DNA of 64,000 bases from CBDCUF01 sp965222525 (GCA_965222525.1 OZ244955.1:248001-312000); one strand, 5' to 3'; positions 25,541 through 34,282 are shown, counted from the first letter of the stretch. Notes: generated by a model not told the origin, from the letters alone. Program-made: numbers and translations.

Positions 25541-26007
25541 CCGCCATGTTCCTGCATAGCGAGGCCAATATCGAGCGTTTATATCAGGTTGACCCGGAGT
25601 TTCGTCGCAAGGCCGCGGAATATAATATTACCCCGACCGGCCCGACCGGTCTGGCTGGTTTCCTGTCACTGGCACGGTTGGAGATTGAAAAGGAAGAGCG
25701 CAACAAAAATCAGGAGCAAATCATACATGAAGTCAGTAAATTACTGGGATATATTAAGGCAGCACTTAAACATTCTGAAAATGTGGGCAGGGGTATCAAA
25801 AAGGCTGCGGAAAGTTACGAGGATTTTGTTCGTTCCATGAATAGCCGGCTGCTACCGTCAGCCCGGCGGATTAACAGGATGGGGGTACAGCTTCCCGGTG
25901 ACCATAACCTGCCGCAGAACCTTTCCGGCTATCACGTCACCATAACCGACACCCCCCTCATCGAAGGCGACGCGGAGGAGGTTAAAGTTAAAAAACTACC
26001 CGCTTAA
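25537..26007 (+). CDS. rmuC: RmuC C-terminal part
   Basis: 156 residues that continue the RmuC core: MTAMFLHSEANIERLYQ corresponds to the family's VVMF-P-E strand, followed by ITPTGPTGLAGFLSLARL (the PTTLLALL-type motif) and a long C-terminal helix pair. Joining this frame directly to the previous one by a one-base slip in CATATATGA would give seamless INHI-MTAMFL. Either the protein is made as two translationally coupled pieces, or a recent one-base change split a single gene. The proline-rich C-terminus extends past the core. Confidence 0.82.
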   Translation: MTAMFLHSEANIERLYQVDPEFRRKAAEYNITPTGPTGLAGFLSLARLEIEKEERNKNQEQIIHEVSKLLGYIKAALKHSENVGRGIKKAAESYEDFVRSMNSRLLPSARRINRMGVQLPGDHNLPQNLSGYHVTITDTPLIEGDAEEVKVKKLPA

Positions 26008-26106
26008 GGCTTGCCACCATAATTTATAGTGTTTTGAACTTTTTAATTGGGGTATTATAGTTATAAAATAGAGAGTTAAAGCAAACTCAGCATAGCAGCA
26101 AACAAT

Positions 26107-26721
26107 ATGAGAAAATTGATAATTACAACTATGTTTTTGCTAATTCTACCGCTTCCTACATATGCACAGGTTGGCGGGATAAATCTGGGTAGTAGTGCCG
26201 ACCAGCCGATAAACATTGAATCCGACACTCTGACTGTCAAGCCGGGGAAGAATATGGCTGTATTCAAAGGCAAGGTGAAGGCTGAACAGGGAGATGTCAC
26301 TCTTAAGTCCGATAATATGACGGTGTTCTACAGTAATGATAACGGTACTAAAAATGACAATAAGGATATGAGCGGAAAGCAGCTCTCGAAAATAGAGACT
26401 GCGGGTAATGTAATCCTTACCGTACCCGGTAAATCGGCGAAATCCGATCAGGGTAAATATGATGTCGAGAAGGAATATATCGTATTGACCGGCAACGTAG
26501 AACTAACGCAGGATAACAACAAATTGCGTGGTGAAAAATTCCTTTATAATATGCGTACCGGTGAAAGCCGTATGCAAAGCGGTAGTGGCAGCACGGGACC
26601 ATCAGGAGGCCGTGCCAAGGCAACATTCGGCGGAAATAGTAGTAACAACTCCGGCAAAACCGACAGCGGACGGGTAAAGGGCTTCCTCATCCCCAAAGAA
26701 AAACCCTCCACTCCACGGTAA
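26107..26721 (+). CDS. lptA: LPS transport periplasmic protein LptA
   Basis: 204 residues with a signal peptide (cleavage near TYAQ). An OstA-type beta-jellyroll follows: INIESDTLTVKPGKNMAVFKG, VKAEQGDVTLKSDNMTVFY, KIETAGNVILTVPGKSAKSD, YIVLTGNVELTQDNNKLRGE. It bridges LPS from LptC to LptD across the periplasm. The C-terminal tail is Gly/Ser/Asn-rich. lptC and lptB are not adjacent in this window. Start ATG 26107. The gene is followed 6 bases later by pgpA. Confidence 0.88.
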   Translation: MRKLIITTMFLLILPLPTYAQVGGINLGSSADQPINIESDTLTVKPGKNMAVFKGKVKAEQGDVTLKSDNMTVFYSNDNGTKNDNKDMSGKQLSKIETAGNVILTVPGKSAKSDQGKYDVEKEYIVLTGNVELTQDNNKLRGEKFLYNMRTGESRMQSGSGSTGPSGGRAKATFGGNSSNNSGKTDSGRVKGFLIPKEKPSTPR

Positions 26722-26727
26722 AAAGCA

Positions 26728-27399
26728 ATGACTAAAATGGAAAAAACAAAAAAAATATCATTCCTGCATCCGGCGTCGCTTATCGGGACGTTTCTGTGTA
26801 TCGGGAAAATCCCGTTTGCTCCCGGAACATGGGGTTCTGTCGGCGGAGTGGTATTTCTCGGGGCTATAGTATTTTACATACCGGCAATTATCAGCAGGCA
26901 GATGCCGGATGCTTCCCATACCGAAGTGTGGGAACTGGCGGAAACCATTATGCCATATACGATTTTTGCTGTGACTGTGTTGATTTATATTATCGGGGCG
27001 TGGGCAACTTCGGTTTATATGAAGCATACCGGCAAACATGACCCGAAGGAAATAGTTATTGATGAGGTTGCCGGGATTTTCGTGATGATGAGTGTGGCAA
27101 TGCCGGTATATAAAATCCTGCTATCCTATGACCATACTGCATTTAACGCTATTCTCGGTGCGTATAATATATATTTTTTCATTGCAGGGTTATTACTGTT
27201 TCGGTTGTTTGACATATGGAAACCCTGGCCTGTCGGCTGGATTGACCGTAATATGAAGGGCGCACACGGGGTTATGCTGGACGACGTAGCTGCGGGCGTT
27301 ATGGCCGCTATAGCGTTTTATATAATTGTTCTTGCACTGTATTTTTCCGGCGGTTTTTACCAGCTATTGTCAATTACCCATCCCGATTGGGTTGAGTAA
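26728..27399 (+). CDS. pgpA: Phosphatidylglycerophosphatase A
   Basis: 223 residues, integral membrane. Conserved PgpA segments: GKIPFAPGTWGSVGG, KEIVIDEVAGIFV (catalytic acidic residues), FRLFDIWKPWPVGWID and GVMLDDVAAGV. It removes phosphate from PGP to give phosphatidylglycerol, an essential membrane lipid. Longer than E. coli PgpA (about 170) because of an inserted hydrophobic loop after the first helix. Six bases after lptA, same strand. Confidence 0.93.
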   Translation: MTKMEKTKKISFLHPASLIGTFLCIGKIPFAPGTWGSVGGVVFLGAIVFYIPAIISRQMPDASHTEVWELAETIMPYTIFAVTVLIYIIGAWATSVYMKHTGKHDPKEIVIDEVAGIFVMMSVAMPVYKILLSYDHTAFNAILGAYNIYFFIAGLLLFRLFDIWKPWPVGWIDRNMKGAHGVMLDDVAAGVMAAIAFYIIVLALYFSGGFYQLLSITHPDWVE

Positions 27400-27400
27400 C

Positions 27401-27661
27401 CTATGCAGCCGCAGGGACTACAGAGACGTAAACTCTGCCCTTGGCTTTTCTGGTGAATTTTACATTGCCGGAGATTTTGGCAAACAGGGTGTGGTCCTTG
27501 CCGATTCCGACATTGTCGCCGTCCCGGTATTTGGTGCCACGCTGGCGCACGATAATATTGCCGGGAATCACATATTCCCCGCCGAATTTCTTTACACCCA
27601 GTCTGCGACCCGCCGAGTCACGCCCGTTCCTGGAGCTACCACCTGCTTTCTTATGTGCCAT
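27401..27661 (-). CDS. rpmA: 50S ribosomal protein L27
   Basis: 86 residues with the invariant N-terminus AHKKAGGSSRNGRDSAG and the RLGVKKFGGEYVIPGNIIVR core. It reaches toward the peptidyl-transferase centre. It lies downstream of rplU on the minus strand, the standard order, but a palindromic repeat occupies the gap between them. Convergent with pgpA, one base apart. Confidence 0.98.
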   Translation of the reverse strand: MAHKKAGGSSRNGRDSAGRRLGVKKFGGEYVIPGNIIVRQRGTKYRDGDNVGIGKDHTLFAKISGNVKFTRKAKGRVYVSVVPAAA

Positions 27662-27685
27662 AACTCAGTTCCTTTATTCTGTCTA

Positions 27686-27780
27686 TCATCCTGCGGAAAT
27701 TACGAAGTAATTTAGCGCAGGATCCAGTATTTATATTTTCTGGATTCTGCTCGCCTTGCATACGCAAGACAGCAGAATGA
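27686..27780. repeat. Two-hairpin palindromic repeat between rplU and rpmA
   Basis: Outer ends TCATCCTGC and GCAGAATGA are near-complementary. Inside are a hairpin ATCCTGCGGAAATTAC/GTAATTTAGCGCAGGAT and a second one ATTCTGCT/AGCAGAAT. It resembles the palindromic intergenic units elsewhere in the window but is a distinct family. Being inside the rplU-rpmA operon, it could affect mRNA stability or the L21:L27 ratio. Confidence 0.65.
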
Positions 27781-28338
27781 CTATTTCTTATCCTCTTTTT
27801 TACCAGTCTGACCCGTAGTCTTTGCTGTTTTTTTGGTCGCTGCTTCCTTCTTATCAGCAGTCTCCTTATTATCCTTTTTCGTTTTCGCAGCTGGTTTGTC
27901 CTCTGCCTTTTTGACTTCAGCTTTTTTCACGGCAGGTTTTTTAGCCTCCGCCTTCTTTTCCGTTTTGGCTTCTGCTTTCTTCTCCACCGGCTTTGCTGCA
28001 TTTTTCGGAGCGGCCTTCGCTTTCAGCCCCTCACCTATATCCTGAATCCTGACTATGGAAACCTGCTGACGATGGCCTTTCTTCCGGCGATAATTATGAC
28101 GACGCTTTTTCTTGAAAACGATGATTTTATCATCTTTTTTCTGCTCGACAATCTCGGCAGATACCTTCATCCCCTTCACTACAGGCTCACCGACGGTTAC
28201 TTTCTTACCATCACCAACCGCCAATACCTCATCAAATACGACAGTCGCACCGGCATCACCGGCGATTTTCTCAAGCTTGACCGTATCGCCCCTGGCAACC
28301 TTATACTGCTTTCCGCCTGTTTTTATTACTGCAAACAT
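27781..28338 (-). CDS. rplU: 50S ribosomal protein L21 with long basic tail
   Basis: 185 residues, against about 103 for E. coli L21. The first ~105 residues are a standard L21 (MFAVIKTGGKQYKVARGDTV; KKRRHNYRRKKGHRQ). The remaining ~80 are a Lys/Ala/Glu-rich tail with KAEAK and PAAK repeats, like the histone-H1-type extensions seen on some alphaproteobacterial ribosomal proteins. The tail is likely disordered and may touch rRNA on the surface. The gene leads the rplU-rpmA operon. Confidence 0.96.
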   Translation of the reverse strand: MFAVIKTGGKQYKVARGDTVKLEKIAGDAGATVVFDEVLAVGDGKKVTVGEPVVKGMKVSAEIVEQKKDDKIIVFKKKRRHNYRRKKGHRQQVSIVRIQDIGEGLKAKAAPKNAAKPVEKKAEAKTEKKAEAKKPAVKKAEVKKAEDKPAAKTKKDNKETADKKEAATKKTAKTTGQTGKKEDKK

Positions 28339-28449
28339 ATTTGTCTCATATAATAAGGAACTGGCTAATATATGTTTAACTGGCTTGCTGTCAACGGTTT
28401 TCTTGCCTTTTGATTGCTATTTTTCGGGATATGGGATAGAGGGAGCGGT

Positions 28450-29907
28450 ATGGAGAATCCGTTATACAGACCGGAAGACCTTGGTAAACCGATTCCTGAT
28501 TCAAAACATGCTGTGTCCGTATGTTTGCCTAAATGGGCAGATGTGGTTGATTATGAGGAAGGCGAAGAGCGGGTTATAGAGGCGATGCAGGCCGGATATC
28601 CACGCTTCTTTTATCATCCGCTGGTAGAGGAGTTTTTTGCGGAATGCGAGAGGAAATTTGCCCGTGAGGGTGAGTTCTGCATAGCTTTTCCTTCTAAAAG
28701 GATAGCTGAGCAGTGCGTTAAATATATTGCGCCATATGTTGATATAACAGGCAGAACAGAGCCTTATGGTGCGCAGGATGTTTATGTTTGCTGTTTGCCG
28801 GAAGCTGCCCGTGCTTGTGCCGGGGAATTCTGGCAACATACCGGGATGATTATAAATTCCCGTCAGGCGGAAGCTGTTCTGAGCGGCAATTTTCCGGCGG
28901 AAGATAACAGTAAAAATATTATAAAACAGCGCATTGCCGGGCTTTCGGGAGAAGATGAGGATAATATATACCTGTTTCCGTCGGGGATGGGTGCGATATT
29001 TACCGCCCATCAGGCGATAACCGACATAAACCCGCAGCAAAAGACTATCCAGCTTGGCTTTCCATATGTTGATTCGCTGAAGGTGCAGGAGAAGTTTGGT
29101 GCGGGGGTGCATTTCCTCAAATATAACGATGACAATGATTTAGCGGCAGTTGAAGAGATTATCCGCAATGAAAAAATAGCAGCGGTTTTTTGTGAATTTC
29201 CGGGCAATCCTTTGTTGCAGTCGATTGCGCTGGATAAATTATCCGAAATCTTGCGTGTGCGGGAGGTTCCGCTGATTATAGATGATACTGTCGCAACCTG
29301 GTATAATGTTGATTTGCGGGAGTTTGCCGATATTACCACCACCAGCCTTACCAAATTTTTCGCCGGTAGCTGTGATGTTATCGCCGGTTCTCTGGTTATA
29401 AATTCCGCCTCTCCTTTATATGATAAGCTAAAACCGGCAGTGGACAATATCTATGAGGATTTACTGTTTACCGGTGATGCGCAGGTGCTTGAGAAAAACT
29501 CCCGTGATTTTTCCGGGCGTATGGAAAAAATCAACGGAACCACGGAGGTTATATGCGATTATTTGCGTAACCACCCTGAAATAAAACAGGTTTACTATCC
29601 GAAATATATAACTCCTGATACATATAACCGGCTGAAAAGGCCGGGTGCAGGTTATGGCGGGTTGTTTTCGGTTACCTTTAGCAGTGAGCAAAAAGCCATT
29701 GATTTTTATGATAATATCGAAATCTGCAAGGGGCCAAGCCTCGGAACCAACTTTACCCTGGCCTGCCCATATACCCTGCTTGCCCATTATCATGAACTGG
29801 ATTTTGCTGCGAAATTCGGTATAGAGGCCAACCTGATACGAATTTCCATCGGCCTGGAAGACGCCGATGATTTGGTCAGCAAATTTGAAAAGGCTTTGAT
29901 GCTATAA
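28450..29907 (+). CDS. PLP-dependent Cys/Met metabolism enzyme (cystathionine gamma-synthase type)
   Basis: 485 residues from ATG 28450, chosen for its GAGGGAG site; an earlier in-frame start at 28414 lacks one. The N-terminus LGKPIPDSKHAVSVCLPKW and GYPRFFYHPLVEEF are typical of the long fungal-type cystathionine gamma-synthases. The fold-type I core is clear: NIYLFPSGMGAIFTAHQA, VPLIIDDTVATW (PLP-binding Asp) and TTSLTKFFAGSCDVIAG (Schiff-base Lys in SLTKF). The reaction is likely O-acylhomoserine plus cysteine to cystathionine, but the substrate is inferred. Confidence 0.85.
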   Translation: MENPLYRPEDLGKPIPDSKHAVSVCLPKWADVVDYEEGEERVIEAMQAGYPRFFYHPLVEEFFAECERKFAREGEFCIAFPSKRIAEQCVKYIAPYVDITGRTEPYGAQDVYVCCLPEAARACAGEFWQHTGMIINSRQAEAVLSGNFPAEDNSKNIIKQRIAGLSGEDEDNIYLFPSGMGAIFTAHQAITDINPQQKTIQLGFPYVDSLKVQEKFGAGVHFLKYNDDNDLAAVEEIIRNEKIAAVFCEFPGNPLLQSIALDKLSEILRVREVPLIIDDTVATWYNVDLREFADITTTSLTKFFAGSCDVIAGSLVINSASPLYDKLKPAVDNIYEDLLFTGDAQVLEKNSRDFSGRMEKINGTTEVICDYLRNHPEIKQVYYPKYITPDTYNRLKRPGAGYGGLFSVTFSSEQKAIDFYDNIEICKGPSLGTNFTLACPYTLLAHYHELDFAAKFGIEANLIRISIGLEDADDLVSKFEKALML

Positions 29908-29927
29908 ATAATACCTTTCCACTCATA

Positions 29928-30152
29928 TTACTCAAACAGCCTGTTCATCGGTACTTTCAATGCCTGCGCTATTACTGCAAGCATCTCTAGATTGACAAAT
30001 TTTTTACCCATCTCGTAACAATCGAGAGTAGTGATACTCACCCCAGTCTGTTTAGCGAGATGTCGCATTGTCAGATTTTGCCCAACCCTTACTTCCCTGA
30101 TATTATTACCAATTCTACGTCTGCATGCACGTAACTCTTCCGTGTTTTTCAT
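29928..30152 (-). CDS. Xre-family helix-turn-helix regulator
   Basis: 74 residues from ATG 30152 (GGGAG site 7 bases upstream; a farther start at 30191 lacks one). A compact lambda-repressor-type HTH: IGNNIREVRVGQNLTMRHLA, KQTGVSITTLDCYEMGKKF, NLEMLAVIAQALKVPMNRLF. There is no ligand domain. The gene is flanked upstream by a 130-base multi-hairpin element, which might be its leader or a separate small RNA. A stand-alone regulator of this size often controls itself and a nearby phage-like or stress function. Confidence 0.88.
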   Translation of the reverse strand: MKNTEELRACRRRIGNNIREVRVGQNLTMRHLAKQTGVSITTLDCYEMGKKFVNLEMLAVIAQALKVPMNRLFE

Positions 30153-30199
30153 GATATGCTCCCTGTTGTTTGATTGACAAACGACAACCACAAACGATG

Positions 30200-30330
30200 T
30201 CGGGAGCTCACTACATGGCGAAAGTCATGCCCGCTTATTTCCAGACAAGCTGGTATTTTATTCACAGACTCCCGACCAGGAGCCCGATTTTACGGCAATC
30301 GGAAACCGCTTTCACCAAGGTGTAGTGAGC
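30200..30330. other. Structured element, possible non-coding RNA
   Basis: A perfect 10-bp stem GCTCACTACA/TGTAGTGAGC (30206-30215 with 30321-30330) encloses several perfect hairpins. These are CCAG/CTGG (30241-30253) and CCGATT/AATCGG (30284-30302), plus alternatives CATGGC-GAAA-GTCATG (30214-30229) and TCGGGAG/CTCCCGA (30200-30206 with 30269-30275). The GAAA loop closed by C-G is a GNRA tetraloop on the plus strand. No ORF fits. Strand and promoter are uncertain. It lies between uppS and the Xre gene. Confidence 0.5.
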
Positions 30331-30466
30331 ACCGAAGATGAAGCTAGTATGAAAGCAGATATATGTAAAGTTCTACCATAGCAAAAAGTGTATTTATCAA
30401 CTTCGAGTAGTAAATTGACCTGTACAATATATACTTTTAGTGTTGTATGACAAGAGCACCCTTCAG

Positions 30467-31165
30467 TCATCTCCCGCCGAATCGCCGCTCCCTGTTGTTA
30501 AACTCATCGACCGCCTTGCCCAACTCGTTCTTGTCAAAATCAGGCCATAAGGTCTCGGTAAAATATAACTCGGTATAGGCCGACTGCCATAACAGAAAAT
30601 TACTTATACGCTGTTCCCCACCGGTACGAATCAGCAAGTCGGGGTCGGGGATATCCCTCGTATACAGACAGGACGCAACCAGTTCCTCATTTACACCATC
30701 AACACTCACATTCCCCGCCTTGACATCTTCTGCAATTCTCCTCGCCGCATATGCGATTTCCTGACGCCCACCATAGCTTAGCGCCAGATTGAGATACCCC
30801 TCATCATTCGCTTCCGTTAACTTCTCAATATACGATATGCGCCCCAGAATATCATCACTAAACTTCTGTTTATCACCAACAATCCTTATCCTTATACCCT
30901 TGTCATGCAGCTTGTTAATCTCCTTGTCACTGCCCAGATAATGGCGCAGCAGGTTCATCAAATCCTCGACTTCATCCTGTGGCCTGCCCCAGTTCTCCGA
31001 AGAAAACGCATATAGAGTCAGGTATTTTATCCCGAAATCCCTGCAGGCCTGTATGGTTTTTTTCGCCGCCTCCGCACCCTGCCTGTGTCCGGCAAGCAGC
31101 GGCATACGCCTTGCCTTTGCCCAGCGTCCGTTTCCATCCATTATAATTGCTACATGATTCAGCAT
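30467..31165 (-). CDS. uppS: Undecaprenyl diphosphate synthase
   Basis: 232 residues. Cis-prenyltransferase signature: HVAIIMDGNGRWAKAR (catalytic Asp in MDGNG), YLTLYAFSSENWGRP, DLLIRTGGEQRISNFLLWQS and AYTELYFTETLWPDF. It makes the C55 lipid carrier used for peptidoglycan, O-antigen and related polymers. Here it is isolated from the usual frr/cdsA neighbours. Its stop is preceded downstream by the Xre/structured-element region. Confidence 0.96.
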   Translation of the reverse strand: MLNHVAIIMDGNGRWAKARRMPLLAGHRQGAEAAKKTIQACRDFGIKYLTLYAFSSENWGRPQDEVEDLMNLLRHYLGSDKEINKLHDKGIRIRIVGDKQKFSDDILGRISYIEKLTEANDEGYLNLALSYGGRQEIAYAARRIAEDVKAGNVSVDGVNEELVASCLYTRDIPDPDLLIRTGGEQRISNFLLWQSAYTELYFTETLWPDFDKNELGKAVDEFNNRERRFGGR

Positions 31166-31209
31166 TACATCCCTAAGATACCCTCTAAAATTATATGCAA
31201 TAAATCTTC

Positions 31210-31239
31210 TTGTATACTTCTAAAATTTTCTGCTATAAA
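31210..31239 (+). promoter_or_regulatory. Promoter candidate for pal
   Basis: TTGTAT (31210-31215), an 18-base spacer and TATAAA (31234-31239) precede pal by about 36 bases. This would let pal-cpoB-pmbA be transcribed without tolQRAB, which are not upstream here. Confidence 0.45.
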
Positions 31240-31275
31240 GGTGCCGGTTGTGAAACTTTTTAATCGGAGGAACAA

Positions 31276-31797
31276 ATGTTGAACAGATTTTTTACTTTTC
31301 TACCGCTGATTCTGGTAACCGTGGCACTTTCCGCATGTAGCGGTAGCTCAGGCAAGGGCAAGCCTGGTGCAGGTGACGGAGCATCCGGTGCTTATGGCGA
31401 TGCTGCTAATATCAAGGGCGGAAATCTCGGCAATATAACACCAGGCACTCAGGAAGACCTGGTAGCCAATATCGGTGACCGTGTGTTTTTCTCATTCAAC
31501 AGCTCGGCAATTACCGAAAACGGGCAGAAAACCCTGCGTCGTCAGGCTGACTGGCTGAAAAACAACCCGAATGTGACCGTGACTATCGAAGGCCATTGCG
31601 ATGAGCGCGGTACCCGTGAATATAACCTGGCACTTGGTGACCAGCGGGCTAATGCGGTGCGTAATTACCTTATCGGACTGGGAGTGGATAGCAGCCGGAT
31701 TACCACTATAAGCTACGGTAAGGAACATCCGGAATATCTCGGTTCAAACGAGGTTGCATGGAGTAAAAACCGTCGTGCAGTGACGGTTGCTAATTAG
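31276..31797 (+). CDS. pal: Peptidoglycan-associated lipoprotein Pal
   Basis: 173 residues. Lipoprotein signal with lipobox LSAC and Cys at residue 21, a short Gly-rich linker, then an OmpA-like peptidoglycan-binding domain: VFFSFNSSAITENGQ, TVTIEGHCDERGTREYNLALG, DQRANAVRNYLIGLGV, ISYGKEHPEYLGSNEVAWSKNRRA. It tethers the outer membrane to the wall as part of Tol-Pal. Strong GGAGG site. Followed directly by cpoB; tolB is not adjacent. Confidence 0.96.
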   Translation: MLNRFFTFLPLILVTVALSACSGSSGKGKPGAGDGASGAYGDAANIKGGNLGNITPGTQEDLVANIGDRVFFSFNSSAITENGQKTLRRQADWLKNNPNVTVTIEGHCDERGTREYNLALGDQRANAVRNYLIGLGVDSSRITTISYGKEHPEYLGSNEVAWSKNRRAVTVAN

Positions 31798-31806
31798 GAG
31801 GTGGCT

Positions 31807-32940
31807 ATGTTTAGAGGGGTGAAGTCGGCTACATTGCCTGTATTGTTGTGTGGTGTGTGTGCCGTAAGTGCGGCGCAGGCACAGGATTTCGAACAACAGC
31901 GGGTTGAAGACCGTATTATTAAGCTTGAAAAGCAGATTAACCTGCTGGAGCGGGCGTTTTTCAAGAAACAGGAATTATCGGGTAGTGCCGCCTCTGCGGA
32001 TGGGGAGGACGGTGCTGTGGAGTCTCGTATATCCACGCTTGAAACTACAATGCGTGACTTAAGAGGCAAAATAGAAGAGCTTGAGCATGAGAATTTCCTG
32101 CTCAAGGCGAAGATTGCTAGGGCTCCCGGCAATGCGGGTAATATTACGCTCGGGGCAGCAAATGTCGGTAATTCTGAAACGGTTTCAAGTGAGATTGTAA
32201 CAGTTTATGAAAATCCGGATGCAGCAGAATTACCTGAAAAGCAACGTCCGGTAAAAACTTCCGCAGTTGCAACTCCGGTTACGAAGCCTCCGGTTCCTGC
32301 TTCAATGAGCGGCAGGAAGAATGTATTTCAGAAACCGGCTGAAATTGTTAAAAAAGGCAGTGGTATTGCGGCAGCGGCAGATAATAATGCGAAGTCTGGT
32401 GCGAAGCCAGGAGTACCGACCGAAAAGGCAACCGTCAGCGAAACTATCGTAACGGAATATTCCGATTACAGCGGTCCGATAAATCTGGGAAATGCGGAGC
32501 CGGCAGCTGGTAATACTGATAATGTAACGACGGCAGGTTCATCAAAGCCGGAAAGTGCCAAGGAACAATATGACTGGGCATTGTCGCTGATTACTGAAGC
32601 GAAATATAGCGATGCGGCGCTGGCATTCCATCAGTTTGTCAATGACCACCCCAATACTGAAATGACCGGTAATGCCTATTACTGGCTGGCGGAAACCTAC
32701 TATGTGCGTGGGGATTTCGAGCAGGCATCGGTATATTTTCTCGAAGGGTACAAGAAATTCCCTGAAAGCAGCAAGGCAGCGGATAATCTGCTGAAACTGG
32801 CTATATCACTTGGCAATACCGGCAAGAAAAAAGAGGCCTGTATTTCGTTTGACAAGCTGAGTAACGAGTTTCCATCTGCTTCCAGCGCAATAAAAAACCG
32901 CTCAAAAAAAGAGAGTGCAAGACTGGAGTGCAGTGGCTAG
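31807..32940 (+). CDS. cpoB: Tol-Pal system protein CpoB (YbgF)
   Basis: 377 residues from ATG 31807; the AGGAGG at 31795-31800 (overlapping the pal stop) points to this ATG rather than the GTG at 31801. Signal peptide ending near AAQAQ, a coiled-coil trimerisation segment (RVEDRIIKLEKQINLLERAF; ISTLETTMRDLRGKIEELEH), a long Ala/Pro/Lys linker, and three C-terminal TPRs (AKEQYDWALSLITEAKYSDA, MTGNAYYWLAETYYVRGDFE, SKAADNLLKLAISLGNTGKK). It coordinates Tol-Pal with PBP1B at division. The linker is longer than usual. Confidence 0.92.
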   Translation: MFRGVKSATLPVLLCGVCAVSAAQAQDFEQQRVEDRIIKLEKQINLLERAFFKKQELSGSAASADGEDGAVESRISTLETTMRDLRGKIEELEHENFLLKAKIARAPGNAGNITLGAANVGNSETVSSEIVTVYENPDAAELPEKQRPVKTSAVATPVTKPPVPASMSGRKNVFQKPAEIVKKGSGIAAAADNNAKSGAKPGVPTEKATVSETIVTEYSDYSGPINLGNAEPAAGNTDNVTTAGSSKPESAKEQYDWALSLITEAKYSDAALAFHQFVNDHPNTEMTGNAYYWLAETYYVRGDFEQASVYFLEGYKKFPESSKAADNLLKLAISLGNTGKKKEACISFDKLSNEFPSASSAIKNRSKKESARLECSG

Positions 32941-34282
32941 CAATCCTCTAGACATCGCTGTGCAGTCTGTGGACAGGGCTATGGCAGCCGGAGCCGATGC
33001 AGCGGATGTGGTGGTATTCGGCAGTAATGATGTAAATGTGCGTGAGCGGCTGGGCAAGCCGGAAACTATAGAGCGCTCCGAGTCCAGGGATTTGGGGTTG
33101 CGTGTGTTTGTAAAAGGCAGGGACGGACTGCAACAGGCGATAATTTCCTCCAATGATTTTTCCGAAAATTCGCTGACAGAAACCGTCAGCCGTGCGGTGG
33201 ATATGGCGAAGGCTGCTCCTGCCGACCCTTACAGCGGATTGGCACCATCGGAATTACTGGTAAAAAATACACCGGAGCTTGATATATGCGATGCGGATGA
33301 AGTGTCGGTTGAAACGCTGAAGCAATGGGCGGCAGAGGCCGAGGAGGCTGCGCTTGCGGTTAAGGGCGTTACCAATTCCGAAGGCTCCGAGGCCAGCTAT
33401 GGCAGGGATAGCGTAGCGCTGGCCACCAGTAACGGTTTTGCCCACCAATATACCACCACCGGTTTTTCCATATCAGCCTCGGTTATTGCCGGTGAGGGAA
33501 CGGCGATGGAAACCGATTACGACTATGCGTTCAAGCGCCATATCGAGGATTTGAAAAAACCGGCAGATATAGGTAAAAGCGCGGGTGAGCGGGCGGTACG
33601 ACGGCTTAATCCGCACAAGGCGGGAAGTTGCCAGGTGCCGGTAATTTATGAATCGCGGGTGGCCAAAAGCCTTCTGGGTTCCTTTGCCGGTGCGATTAAC
33701 GGTGCGTCGATAGCGCGCGGAACCAGCTTCCTGAAAGACAAGATGAATCAGCAGGTTTTTGCGGATGACATCAATATAACAGACGATCCGCTGATGAAAC
33801 GTGGTATTGCCTCCGAGCCGTTTGATGGCGAGGGGGTAGCCGGCAAAAAGCGCAGCCTGATAGAAAACGGTACGCTTACTACATGGCTGCTTGATATACG
33901 TTCCGCCAACAAGCTTGGCCTGCAGACCACCGGCCATGCCTCGCGCAGCACATCATCCCCGCCCAGCCCCGGTTCCAGCAATCTATACATGGAAGCGGGC
34001 AGGCATTCAGTGACAGAACTGGTTGCCGATATTAAAAGCGGATTCTATATCACCGAAGCGTTCGGTATGGGGGTGAATGGCGTAACCGGTGACTACAGCC
34101 AGGGAGCCAGCGGGTTCTGGATAGAAAATGGCGAGATAACTTATCCGGTTAGCGAAGTGACCATAGCCGGCAACCTGACCGATATGTTCAAGAACCTCAC
34201 CCCTGCCAATGATCTGGAGATGCTATACGGCACCAACTCCCCTACCCTCCGCATAGAAGGCATGACCGTTGCAGGTGCCTGA
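32915..34282 (+). CDS. pmbA: Metalloprotease PmbA (TldE)
   Basis: About 455 residues from GTG 32915 (a GTG at 32933 is an equally good start). It overlaps cpoB by 26 bases. TldD/PmbA family segments: TIERSESRDLGLRVFVKGRD, YESRVAKSLLGSFAGAINGA, GTSFLKDKMNQQVFADDINI, SPGSSNLYMEAGRHS and GDYSQGASGFWIENGEITYPVSE. The TldD partner holds the zinc motif; PmbA is the non-metal half of the protease. It is not present beside a tldD gene here. A palindromic repeat begins right at its stop codon. Confidence 0.94.
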   Translation: MQDWSAVASNPLDIAVQSVDRAMAAGADAADVVVFGSNDVNVRERLGKPETIERSESRDLGLRVFVKGRDGLQQAIISSNDFSENSLTETVSRAVDMAKAAPADPYSGLAPSELLVKNTPELDICDADEVSVETLKQWAAEAEEAALAVKGVTNSEGSEASYGRDSVALATSNGFAHQYTTTGFSISASVIAGEGTAMETDYDYAFKRHIEDLKKPADIGKSAGERAVRRLNPHKAGSCQVPVIYESRVAKSLLGSFAGAINGASIARGTSFLKDKMNQQVFADDINITDDPLMKRGIASEPFDGEGVAGKKRSLIENGTLTTWLLDIRSANKLGLQTTGHASRSTSSPPSPGSSNLYMEAGRHSVTELVADIKSGFYITEAFGMGVNGVTGDYSQGASGFWIENGEITYPVSEVTIAGNLTDMFKNLTPANDLEMLYGTNSPTLRIEGMTVAGA

